From Isohypsibius dastychi (lineage: Eukaryota > Tardigrada > Eutardigrada > Parachela > Isohypsibiidae), in the NCBI GenBank assembly GCA_034696485.1, contig JAQIWT010001164.1:1-12123 (forward strand): a DNA stretch of 12,123 bases. Reading direction: 5' to 3'. Below the pieces are notes generated by a model. The model worked only from the letters and a program-made list of their open reading frames with translations, did not search any database and was not told the DNA's origin. A program made the translations under genes and the position numbers. Positions within the stretch are counted from its first letter, which is position 1. Every line of letters starts with the position of its first letter. Positions 1-7,613 of this stretch are shown piece by piece.

Positions 1-84
1 GCTGTTAACCAGTCTCCAAGAAAAGATATGTACATAGCGGTCACACTGAAGGTCAGTGTTAAAAAGCCTCCGGAAAAGTAAAAC

Positions 85-375
85 AGGAAATGAAATCAGA
101 AATGAAAGACTGGAATACCTCGTCACGAATAATCTCTTCAAATAAAATTCCAACTTCCGGTTGAATCACCACGGCCAACATGGGTCTTCGCAGTACCGGA
201 GGTAGGTTTCTAGACTTCCGACTTCGAACATGCATTATAGTCGTAGAGGCGGTTAATTTGTTGAGGACTGGTCTGGTATAAGGAACATCGTACACATTTC
301 CGGTCGTGACGTTTGAAGCTCCCATTGTGTTCATGCACTTAGTGGCCGGAGTACGGCGATTATCGAATCAGGAAT
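85..375 (-). pseudogene. Acid ceramidase last-exon fragment A (decayed)
   Basis: On the minus strand this stretch matches the C-terminal exon of the intact acid ceramidase gene at 9250-9587 in both DNA and protein. It covers roughly residues 327-392, including the FDNRRTPATKC and PVLNKLTA segments. The conserved ending CEDPCWPW and its stop (at 166-168) are still recognisable, but only after a one-base shift near 215-225. The tryptophan just before the FDN motif has become a TGA stop. The sequence from about 85 to 165 resembles the 3' flank of the other copies (AAACAGGAAATGAA, then a GTCACGAATAATCTCT-type block). No first exon, and so no catalytic cysteine, lies beside it. It is a dead duplicate. 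Whether a BTB gene lies to its left outside the window cannot be seen. Confidence 0.82.
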
Positions 376-390
376 TTCGATGAAGTGTTC

Positions 391-1730
391 TTTCCACGTG
401 AAGTTTCGCCACCAAAGTCGGTTAGTTTGGCCCGTTTGGGGCCACTGACGCAGTCAGCAGGATATTTGCCGCAGAGCGTCCGTTCCGGATTGGTAACAGT
501 TATTAATGGTATGTATTTCAAATTTCAATCAAGCAAACTTGTTATAACCCATAACATATATCAATTATTCTAGACAAACAAATCCGAATCCAGAACTTCT
601 TTTACGACGGACAAGCGTCAGGTACACTTGAAACTTGAAACACCGGCGGCACTAAAGGTTACTCTGCGTCATACGGAAAGCCGGCACCAAGTGGCTTAGT
701 TTGGTAATTTATATTCTGTTCTTTTTCTATGGAAAAGATGTCATCGAGCCTTGATTTCTCGCAGGCAGATCAACGGAAGAATGGCACCCGAACTGGTTCT
801 ACGTCGTTCAGAAACCTATCGGTTCATAATCTACGGCGGAAACAATCCGAGAGAACCGAGAAAATATCATCCGCTTTATATTACCGCTGATAGCATTGGT
901 GGATATAAACCAGATCCCGTGCGGAACACGCTCTGGAACTTGGTGGCATTCGAGCTGGCGTGACCCCTGCTGCCGGCACTGTTTTACCGATTGGAGGTCA
1001 GATGGTCAGATTGGTCCAGTGTGACGGAAGTCAACCAGGCCGGTTCCCCATCACCGATGGATTAACTGGAGTTTTCGATTTCACACTAACCAGTCAACAC
1101 TTTGTATTACCAGTGCTTCAATCACAGGTATGGTACTGATTCTTTTGTTATCCAAGTTGTGGTAAACTGAAATTACTAGCAGCGTTTTGTGCTTTTTTGT
1201 GCGACAGATAAATCAAGTTTGCTGACAACTTTTTGAATCTTCGGATTTCGAAGTCAATATCATTTTATTATTAAAGTGATACTCGTGTCAGTCTTCCATT
1301 TTTAGCAATTTTTACCTCAAAATCCGCAACATTTTTTTGAACTAAACGGGTCTGACTGAGGGAAATTATCCCACAGGTGTAGTGGGAACGTAGAAAGGTG
1401 TTTGTGTCCAAATCTCCCCGAATGAGGGTACCGATTATAGTTTTCACCGCCATGCTGTTGCAGTTTTCGTGATTCGAGCGAAACGTCGAACCAACTGGAA
1501 AAATTGTGTTTTTGTTTTAAGGGATATGGGTGGAAAAATTACAATCGTTAACATGTACCGCGAGTTTTCTCCATCTTCCGACCGACTCCGGTTATCCGAT
1601 GGAATTTCCAACACCAACCACAACCGTCCGTCAATATTATTAAAACAGAAGAATCGGATCTGAAAAGGTCACTTCAGTTTCCACCTTCCTGTTCCTCCTG
1701 CTCGCCTTTTTGTTAAGACTGACAAACACT
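391..1730 (+). pseudogene. Skeletor-like (DM13 + C-terminal domain) pseudogene
   Basis: Spliced reading gives GLVTVINDKQIRIQNFFYDG across an intron at 509-573 (GTATGT...TTATTCTAG), typical of a DM13 domain. A second intron fits at 704-764 (GTAATT...TTCTCGCAG). The next exon encodes INGRMAPELVLRRSETYRF, then IIYGGNNP, KYHPLYIT and GGY, the pattern of the C-terminal cupredoxin-like domain of Skeletor/Knickkopf-type extracellular proteins. It continues in another frame as GIRAGVTPAAG to VLQSQVWY near 1138. A possible last exon (from about 1525, after TGTTTTAAG) starts GYGWKNYNR, resembling the family's terminal GWK motif. A hydrophobic stretch, FLFLLLAFLL, is encoded near 1690-1715. Lesions: TGA at 636-638, a frame change between about 905 and 940, TGA after VWY, TAA after GYGWKNYNR. 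The family in flies and nematodes is extracellular and linked to cuticle or matrix. The start is not visible, and 1140-1520 holds nothing I can assign. Confidence 0.62.
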
Positions 1731-1861
1731 AGATCCAGCAATCAATCAGTCGAGAGTTTTTATAAGAAACAAATTTCTAAAATCCGTTTTGCAATCCAGC
1801 TCAAAGAGTGATGTTTTCCATTCCACAAACCTGAGCAATCTCATTTTGTTTTTCATTTCAT

Positions 1862-2222
1862 TTTTCAAGCAATTAAATACCAGGAGTAATAAAACAGGAA
1901 ATAAATCAAATACGATTGACTGGAGTACTTCGTGACGATTAATTTCTGCATTATAAAATTCCAGCTTCCGGTTAAACCAAAACGACCAACATTGGTCTCC
2001 GCAGTTACGGAGCTGGGTCTTCAGACTTCCGGTTCGAACATGCATCGTAGTCGCATAAGCGGTCAATTTGTTGAAAATTGGTTTGGTGTTCTGAGCGTCA
2101 TACACATTTTCAGCCGTGACCTTTGAAGCCGGCACAGTGTTGTACGGCGATTTTATTGTTGAACCAGGGATTTTCTTCCACTGATCGAGTCCAGTAAATT
2201 GGTTCACCACGCGCCACTGCTA
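1862..2222 (-). pseudogene. Acid ceramidase last-exon fragment B (decayed)
   Basis: Minus-strand similarity to the ceramidase C-terminal exon, from about residue 308 or 316 to the end: DQWKKIPGS, NVYDAQNTKPIFNKLTA, TTMHVRTGSL. Compared with the intact exon it has an internal deletion of the CMNTMG region, and two of the conserved terminal residues have changed (CGDQCW for CEDPCW). The stop codon has become sense, so the frame runs on into former 3' flank. It shares private changes with fragment D (TTTTCAGCCGT, CACAGTGTT, CCAGTAA next to the ETNY segment), so B and D are sister copies. It lies directly upstream of BTB gene 1, in antisense, and ends about 170 nt before that start codon. It lacks exon 1 and cannot make an enzyme. 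Confidence 0.83.
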
Positions 2223-2231
2223 GCATGTAGT

Positions 2232-2276
2232 ACCCCCGACCCCACCCCCCACCCCGAGCTCAGCGATCGAGCGAAT
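2232..2276 (+). promoter_or_regulatory. C-rich tract plus conserved block upstream of BTB gene 1
   Basis: A C-rich run (2232-2255) is followed by TCAGCGATCGAGCGAAT (2260-2276), 129 nt before the ATG. The same pair, C-run then TCAGCGATYGAGCRAAT, stands before BTB genes 2 and 3 at similar distance. The conservation may simply reflect duplication, but it marks the shared upstream region and is the best promoter candidate. Confidence 0.45.
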
Positions 2277-2379
2277 TATGTTGTTCTCCTGATTTTATGG
2301 GACTTTCTTTTTCTTCGGACATTTTTTGCGCACATGTGCGTGTTACCAACTTGACTGCAAGTTCCAACACTCCATCGAG

Positions 2380-2386
2380 TTTGCAG
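2380..2386 (+). promoter_or_regulatory. Probable trans-splice acceptor of BTB gene 1
   Basis: TTTGCAG ends two bases before the ATG at 2389, a close match to the nematode 3' splice consensus with no matching upstream donor needed. This is the usual arrangement for SL1 trans-splicing. It also supports the ATG at 2389 over the in-frame upstream ATG at 2326. Confidence 0.5.
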
Positions 2387-2388
2387 CA

Positions 2389-3713
2389 ATGTCTTCTGCG
2401 AACTCACAGGGTACTTCTCCATCTTCCAGCCTCACAGCAACGGAATGGGAGATCATCAAATCCAAGACTTTCAAATGTCAGCTTGGAACCGGGGATTTCG
2501 AAAAGCGGAATATGGAAATCGCAATTAAACCACCTCTGCCGAATGAACATCTGACGTTTGTGATCAAACCAGACTTGTCTTCGAAAGAATTCCGGTTCAC
2601 GTTGGATCCCTCAAGAAAGGCTCTCGAGTTCCGTGTTTTCGATCCAGTCCGTTTAGTATTTGTATTGAACATGGAGAAACTGAATTTCATTCCGGAGCTC
2701 ATCCAGTACTGCAAGAACGATCCTGATGTGATTCCGGCAGAATCGCGACTGAGAGACAAGCATTTATTCCGCGTTCTTTTCGACTCAAAAGGAACGAATG
2801 TGGAATTTCTGCCGTTGTTCATGAAAGCTCTTGGGTGGAAGGGAAAACCATCGACTCACTTAATGTCCCACAGAGCATTCCCCAATGACATCCGGAAACC
2901 GTTTAACTTCAATCAGCCTCTCATGACATCAGAAGTTAGTATCATTTTGCGGTTTGATTTTCATTATATACCAATTGACATGTATGATTAGTTTTGGTGA
3001 AGGAGTTGGATTTTTGTTTTGCAGATATTGTTTTTAAAATTCGGTAATTTCTAGAAAATAAGTTTTTACAACCTGAACTTGTCAAGCTTCTTAAATCTTT
3101 GCATTAGTTGTTCACTTCCAGAACTATTCTGTATTTTTAGGACCAAACCAGCCTGCAAGACTTCTATCAGCAAGAACTGTTTACGGATTTTGTGTTGGTT
3201 TCCTCCGACAATCGAGAATTGAAGGTCCATCGCGTCAAGATCGCCGCTGTCTCTGAAGTGTTCTTGAATATGCTCAGCCACGACACGATTGAAAAACGGG
3301 AAGGAATCTGCCGCATTGCTGACGTTGACTTCGGAACTTTGAAATTAATGGTGGACGCCTTCTACGAATTGCCGGTTGACGAAGAGCTGATGAAAGCAAA
3401 CTGCCGGAAGTTGTACATTGCCGCCAATAAATATCAGCTCTCGGAGCTTCAGCTCAATTGTTCAATGTATCTGGAAGCAAGTATGGAGATAGCAAATGTT
3501 GTGGAGGATTTCAAAATGGCAAAAGAATATGGTGATGAAAAACTGTTGGATGCTACGGTTAAGTTCGTTCGAAAAAATTACGAGGCGTTTCTTGAAGCGG
3601 ATGGAGTTCTTGAAGTGGGCGAAAAAATGCCGGAATATTCCAAAGAATTCTTCAAGCTTGTCAGTGTCGACCTCGGCGGAAAAAAGCGAACCGCCTCGCA
3701 AGCTGGATTGTGA
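2389..3713 (+). CDS. BTB-domain protein, tandem copy 1
   Basis: Two exons, join(2389..2934, 3141..3713), 372 aa; the intron (206 nt) runs GTTAGT...TATTTTTAG in phase 0. Residues 1-182 (exon 1) form an N-terminal region shared with the other two copies but not recognised: conserved LTATEW, GDFEKR, FDPVRLVFVL, FIPELIQYC, KALGW, MSHRAFPNDIRKPFNF. Exon 2 starts with a BTB domain from about residue 195 (FTDFVLVSSDNRELKVHR, then VSEVFLNML). A BACK-like helical tail follows (ANKYQLSELQLNC, then FVRKNYEAFLEADGV). BTB proteins of this kind usually dimerise and bring substrates to Cullin-3 ubiquitin ligases; that role is inferred here. The N-terminal half does not read as a clear MATH domain, though a very diverged one is possible. 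No lesions are seen. Start chosen because all three copies share this ATG and a splice acceptor precedes it. Confidence 0.9.
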
Positions 3714-3904
3714 TGCATTGCGGAAATCGTGAGCTGGTGAAGTGTTCCTTTCCGTGAGATCTCTTTCGACCAAAGATGTAATATTCGTAACGTTACGTTT
3801 TGTAAAAGTGAATTTCGGACTGACAAAATCCCTTGTTTCATTTCGGTTAATACGTTGTATCGTTTTTTGATTGGTATTCTGTTCTTCACATCAAAGTTAA
3901 AGAA

Positions 3905-3910
3905 AATAAA
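3905..3910 (+). terminator. Polyadenylation signal of BTB gene 1
   Basis: AATAAA 191 nt after the stop codon, at the same place as the AATGAA of the other two copies (after CTT-rich 3' flank). The 3' UTR 3714-3930 is otherwise without features. Confidence 0.55.
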
Positions 3911-3939
3911 ATCCGACTCATTTTGTTTTCGCTTGATTT

Positions 3940-4945
3940 TTCAAGCAACCAGTTACCACGAAATAGAAAAACAGGAAATGAATCAGAACTGAAAGACGAA
4001 ACTATTTTGTCACAAATAATCTCTTAGAATAGAAACAACTTCCGGTTGAATCACCACGGCCAACATAGGTCTTCGCAATAACGGAGATAGGTCTCCAGAC
4101 TTCCGGTCCGAACATGCATTATGGTCGTATAAGCGCTCAATCCGTTGAGGACTGGTTTGGTGTTCAGGACATCATACACTTTTCCGGCCGTGACGTTTGA
4201 AGCTTCCATTGTGTTCCTGCACTTCGTAGCTGGAATACGGCGACCATCGAACCAAGGTACTTTCTTCCAGTGATCGTAGTTTGTTTCAACAAGGAACCAT
4301 GTGCCATTCAGCGTTGGGCAGGTAGAGAAAAAAATCTACCGAGTAAAGTAATCGGTAGATCGGCTTTACTGTCGGTAGAAGTAAAAGTAATTACAAAATA
4401 CTTGGGTAGAACCTCGGTAAAAGTAGATCCAAAAAAATGTCGAAATATAATATTTTCTTTCATTTTTTCGATATATTAACTGTCTTCAAAACCAAAGAAG
4501 GGGGAAAATCAACATGCGGTACATTGAACCTCAAAAACGGCAGTGTCCTCAACGTGTTTTCACAACCTCGGAATCTATGTAATGAGTCATTAATCTGACT
4601 TATTTGCATATCAAAGATGAAATATCTTAAAAATACTCTACAGAACTGCGAAATTTCGGTAGCGTAGAACAAACCGAAAAGTAAAGTACTACTTGAGTAA
4701 AAATTATAGCTACCGAGAGTAATTTTTTCGGTAGAGCATTTTTACCTGAGTAAAGTAAAAGTAGATCAAATTCTACCGAAAGTAGTTCTACCCGTCGGTA
4801 TTTACTTTATTTGCCCAACACTGGTGCCATTGCTGGAGTTGAGGGTCATGGTGTCCAACGCTTTGTCACTGGCTCGAGAAATGACCGCTCCTTCGCCGCT
4901 ATTGACTTCATCTATCACTTCCGGTTTACTTCCCTTTCTGTAGGA
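3940..4945 (-). pseudogene. Acid ceramidase last-exon fragment C, split by a MITE
   Basis: The best kept of the ceramidase fragments. From 4308 down to the stop at 4051-4053 the minus strand reads without frameshift from the GTWFLVETNYDHWKK region to a CEDLCWPW ending, with few changes (FDGRR for FDDRR). A 515-bp element (4309-4823) sits between codons for residues about 307-309. On the far side, 4824-4911 continues the exon back to its first codon, and the acceptor AG of the exon is retained at 4912-4913. So this copy once held the whole exon and some intron. No exon 1 is found upstream (4946-5285). It lies in antisense between BTB genes 1 and 2. By shared bases it groups with fragment A and the intact gene rather than with B and D. 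Confidence 0.85.
4301..4831. mobile_element. hAT-type MITE, 515 bp, with 8-bp target duplication
   Basis: The element occupies 4309-4823. Its ends are CAGCGTTGGGCA and, inverted, CAGTGTTGGGCA, matching at 11 of 12 bases. It is flanked by GTGCCATT on both sides (4301-4308 and 4824-4831). The intact ceramidase exon has this target only once, which gives the empty site. CAG ends and an 8-bp duplication are hallmarks of the hAT superfamily. The interior codes for nothing but carries many short CGGTAGA/TCTACCG and AGTAAAAGTA motifs near both ends, as expected for transposase-binding subterminal repeats. It must have been moved by a transposase made elsewhere. Confidence 0.88.
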
Positions 4946-5163
4946 GAACGCAAAATTAGAACCTGAATCTGTTTTCAAATTCAGAAAGATTCGCTTTGTG
5001 CTGAGAATCCGCCCGATGGTTACCGCTGATCAACTCTGCAGTGTGGTTACCCGGTATAGTATGACCGAGGATAAGTTCTTACTCATTAAATCAAATTTGA
5101 CTGTGCTAGTCAAACCCGAAGTTCGAGGCTAACTTGTAAATACTACTAGTACTGTACTGCACA
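4946..5163. other. Unassigned spacer upstream of BTB gene 2
   Basis: Between ceramidase fragment C and the BTB gene 2 upstream block. TTTTCAAATTCAG (ending at 4984) resembles a nematode splice acceptor, and a plus-strand frame stays open from there to a TAA at about 5131 (about 48 codons). Neither its length nor its sequence is convincing, and I recognise no family. It may be a remnant brought in by rearrangement. Confidence 0.25.
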
Positions 5164-5164
5164 G

Positions 5165-5200
5165 CCCCCCCCCCCCGCCTTCGTCAGCGATTGAGCAAAT
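5165..5200 (+). promoter_or_regulatory. C-tract plus conserved block upstream of BTB gene 2
   Basis: Twelve consecutive C (5165-5176), then TCAGCGATTGAGCAAAT at 5184-5200, 102 nt before the ATG at 5286. This is the counterpart of the blocks before the other two BTB genes, with three base changes. It is followed, as in the others, by a TTGTTCTCCT stretch. Confidence 0.45.
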
Positions 5201-5285
5201 TTGTTGTTCTCCTCTCTTGTTTTCGCCGGCAAGTGCGTTTTACCAATTTGACTGCAGGTTTCTCCATTCCGTCGGATTCGCAACA

Positions 5286-6522
5286 ATGTCCGCTGTTACT
5301 TCACAAGCTACTTCTCCATCTTACATCCTCACAGCCGCCGAATGGAATATCCTCGCGGACCTGACGTTCATTTGTCAATTTGGAATTGGGGATTTCGAAA
5401 AGAGGAAGACGTGGATCTCGATTGGACCACCCCGATTAAAGGATCACCTGACATTTGTGATCAATCCAGACTCGTCTAAGAAAGAATGGCTGATCAAAAT
5501 GCGCCCCGCCGAGGCTTCAGCGGGACGCATTCTTTTTGATCCAGTTCGCTTGGTATTGGTACTGAAATTGAAGTTGGAGAATGTGAGCTTCATTCCGGAA
5601 CTGATCAAGTACTGCGAGAACAATCCTGATGTACTTCCGGCGGAAACCGGGCTGAAAGCTCCCGAATCAGGATCACGTATCCGCGCTCTTCTCGATCCAA
5701 AAAATAAAGATTTAGAATTGCTGCCGTTGTTCATGAGAGCTCTTGGTTGGAATGGGGAACCAATGAGTCACTGGATGTCCCACAAAGCATTCCCCAATGA
5801 CATTCGGAGACCGTTCAACTTCAGTCGGCCTCTTATGAGATTCGAGGTTAGTTAGTGCCAACTTATACATGTGATTATTTTTGCTCGAAAGTACCCCAGA
5901 GTTTTGAAAATTTATGAATTTTCTTATCAGTTATTCCGGTTGTTTATAGGACCAAACAAGCCTGCGGAATTTCTATCAGCGGGAAATGTTTACGGATTTT
6001 GTGTTGGTGTCCTCCGATAATCGGGAATTGAAAGTCCATCGCGTCAGGATCGCCGGTGTCTGTGAAGTGTTCTTGAATATGCTTTCCCACGACACGATTG
6101 AAAAACGGGAAGGAATCTGCCGCATTGCTGATGTTGACTTCGGAACCTTGAAATTAATGGTGGACGCCTTTTACGGACTTCCGGTTGACAAAGAGCTCAT
6201 GAAAGAAAACTGCGGGAAGTTGTTCGTTGCCGCTAATAAATATCAGCTTTTGGATCTTCAGTTCTTTTGTTCACTGTACATGGAATCAAGCATGGAGATG
6301 GCAAACGTCGTGGATATGTTTAAAATCGCAAAAGGTTGTGGAGGCGAACGATTGATGGATGCTGCGGTTGAGTTTGTGCGAAAGAATTACGAGGCATTCC
6401 TTGAGTCGGATGGAGTTCTTGAAGTGGGTGAAAAGATTCCGGAATATTCCAAAGAATTCTTCAAGCTTGTCAGTGTGGCTCACGGCGGGAAAAAACGAAC
6501 CGCCTCGGAAGCTGGCATGTGA
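5286..6522 (+). CDS. BTB-domain protein, tandem copy 2
   Basis: Two exons, join(5286..5846, 5950..6522), 377 aa; the 103-nt intron is GTTAGT...TTTATAG, phase 0. The N-terminal 187 residues are the most different of the three copies, with an extra loop (MRPAEASAGRI, ELGL-region insert KAPESGSRIRALLDP) but the same landmarks: GDFEKR, FDPVRLVLVL, FIPELIKYC, MSHKAFPNDIRRPFNF. Exon 2 carries the BTB domain (FTDFVLVSSDNRELKVHR) with VCEVF where the others have VSEVF, then the BACK-like tail (ANKYQLLDLQFFC). Long stretches of exon 2 match copy 1 base for base. The upstream splice acceptor seen in copies 1 and 3 is lost here (TTCGCAA). No lesions are seen, so it is presumably active. Function as a ubiquitin-ligase adaptor is inferred from the BTB fold. 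Confidence 0.88.
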
Positions 6523-6712
6523 TACATTCCGAAATTAGTGAGCTGGTAATGTGTTCCTTTCCGTGGAATCTGTTTCACTCAAAGATGTCATGTTTCTCAT
6601 GTTACTTTTTGAGAAAGTGAATTTCGGACTTGTAAAATCCCATGTTTTATTTCGGTAAATACGTTGTATTTTTTTTTGATTGGAATTCTTCTTCTTACAC
6701 AAGGTTATGGAA

Positions 6713-6718
6713 AATGAA
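6713..6718 (+). terminator. Probable polyadenylation signal of BTB gene 2
   Basis: AATGAA, a common nematode variant of AATAAA, 191 nt past the stop and at the same relative place as in the other copies. The flank 6523-6747 is a 3' UTR similar to that of copy 1, with no other feature. Confidence 0.45.
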
Positions 6719-6747
6719 ATTCTGACTTCTTTTGTCATCGCTTCGTT

Positions 6748-7440
6748 TCCCAAGCAATCAGTTACCACAATAGAAAATCAGGAAATAAATCAGAACTAAA
6801 AGAGTAAGATATCTTGTCACAAATAGTCTATTAGAATAAGAACAACACCCGGTTGAATCACAACGGCCAACATGGGTCGCCGCAATTATGGACCCGAGAA
6901 AAAATTGACCCGTCCGCCCTAACAGTGACCTTATAGTTACCTAAAATATTTTAGGGCGCATAATTTTAGGTAACCACACCGCAACCTGACAGCGACCCTA
7001 ACCTAGTTTCCTGAAATTTTTCCGAAATTATGGGGTGCGTTTTTTCAAGTTGCCGAAATTTTGGGGTGCGTTTTTCGGGGGGCCAGCAAATTTGAGGGCA
7101 CTAAAGAAGTGCACCCGAAATTTTGGGTTTCTGTTTGAGCGCCGTATTAGTTACCTAAAAAATGGACCCGCCCTAAAGGTCAATTTTTTCTCGGGGGAGT
7201 TGGGTCTGCAGACTTCCGGTTCCAACATGCATCGTAGTAGTAGTCGAGTCGCGTTAGCGGTTAATTTGTTGAGAACTAGCTTGGCGTTCAGAACGTCATA
7301 CACATTTTCAGCCGTAACGTTTGAAGTTCGCACAGTGTTTTCGCATTTTGCTGGCTGGAATACGCCGTACGGTGATTGTCGAACCAGGGACTTCCTTCCA
7401 CTGATCGCACCAGTAATTTGTTTCATGTGCCTGCCCTGGC
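6748..7440 (-). pseudogene. Acid ceramidase last-exon fragment D, split by an insertion
   Basis: Minus-strand similarity to the ceramidase C-terminal exon in two parts: 6858-6892 (the last residues and stop) and 7196 to about 7440 (ETNYWCDQWKEVPGS, LVLNKLTANAT, and the NVTAENVYD block). Between them lies a 303-bp element. Several frame changes are present, including an added repeat of GTAGTAGTCG near 7232, so the copy is dead. It shares private bases with fragment B and is its sister. The left part (6748-6857) resembles the 3' flank seen in copies A and C. It lies antisense, directly upstream of BTB gene 3. Confidence 0.8.
6890..7198. mobile_element. Non-coding DNA transposon-like element, 303 bp, 18-bp TIRs
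   Basis: The element at 6893-7195 starts CCCGAGAAAAAATTGACC and ends with its exact reverse complement. It interrupts fragment D. The other copies give the uninterrupted site, and GGA is present on both sides (6890-6892, 7196-7198), pointing to a 3-bp target duplication. A 3-bp duplication occurs in PIF/Harbinger and CACTA elements, but the end sequence is diagnostic of neither, so the superfamily is open. Inside are a small palindrome, TTACCTAAAAT/ATTTTAGGTAA (6938-6974), and two tandem copies of a CCGAAATTWTGGGGTGCG unit (7022 and 7053, period 31). No real coding capacity. Confidence 0.8.
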
Positions 7441-7472
7441 TGGAGTCGAGCATCTGCAGTACAAAGCTCCAA

Positions 7473-7513
7473 CCCCTCCCCCCCCCCCCCACTGTGTCAG
7501 CGATCGAGCGAAT
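7473..7513 (+). promoter_or_regulatory. C-tract plus conserved block upstream of BTB gene 3
   Basis: CCCCT followed by thirteen C (7478-7490), then TCAGCGATCGAGCGAAT at 7497-7513, identical to the block before BTB gene 1 and 117 nt before the ATG at 7614. A TTGTTCTCCTGATTTT stretch follows in both. Confidence 0.45.
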
Positions 7514-7604
7514 TTAAATTGTTCTCCTGATTTTTTGGGATTTCATCTTTTTTCGCACTTGTGCGTTTTACCAACTTTACTGCAAGTTTCACCATTCCAT
7601 CGAG

Positions 7605-7611
7605 TTTGCAG
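7605..7611 (+). promoter_or_regulatory. Probable trans-splice acceptor of BTB gene 3
   Basis: TTTGCAG two bases before the ATG at 7614, identical in sequence and position to that of BTB gene 1. It supports SL-type trans-splicing and fixes the start. Confidence 0.5.
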
Positions 7612-7613
7612 CA

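Noticed and set aside
1746-2210. A 154-codon open frame on the minus strand as a gene of its own
   Set aside because: It is the ceramidase fragment B read through a lost stop codon into former 3' flank, with an internal deletion and no first exon.
2326-2388. An earlier in-frame ATG for BTB gene 1
   Set aside because: The other copies lack it, and a probable splice acceptor lies between it and the shared ATG.
7035-7517. A 160-codon plus-strand open frame
   Set aside because: It runs from the 303-bp repeat element through the antisense of fragment D and the C-tract; its content is explained by those features.
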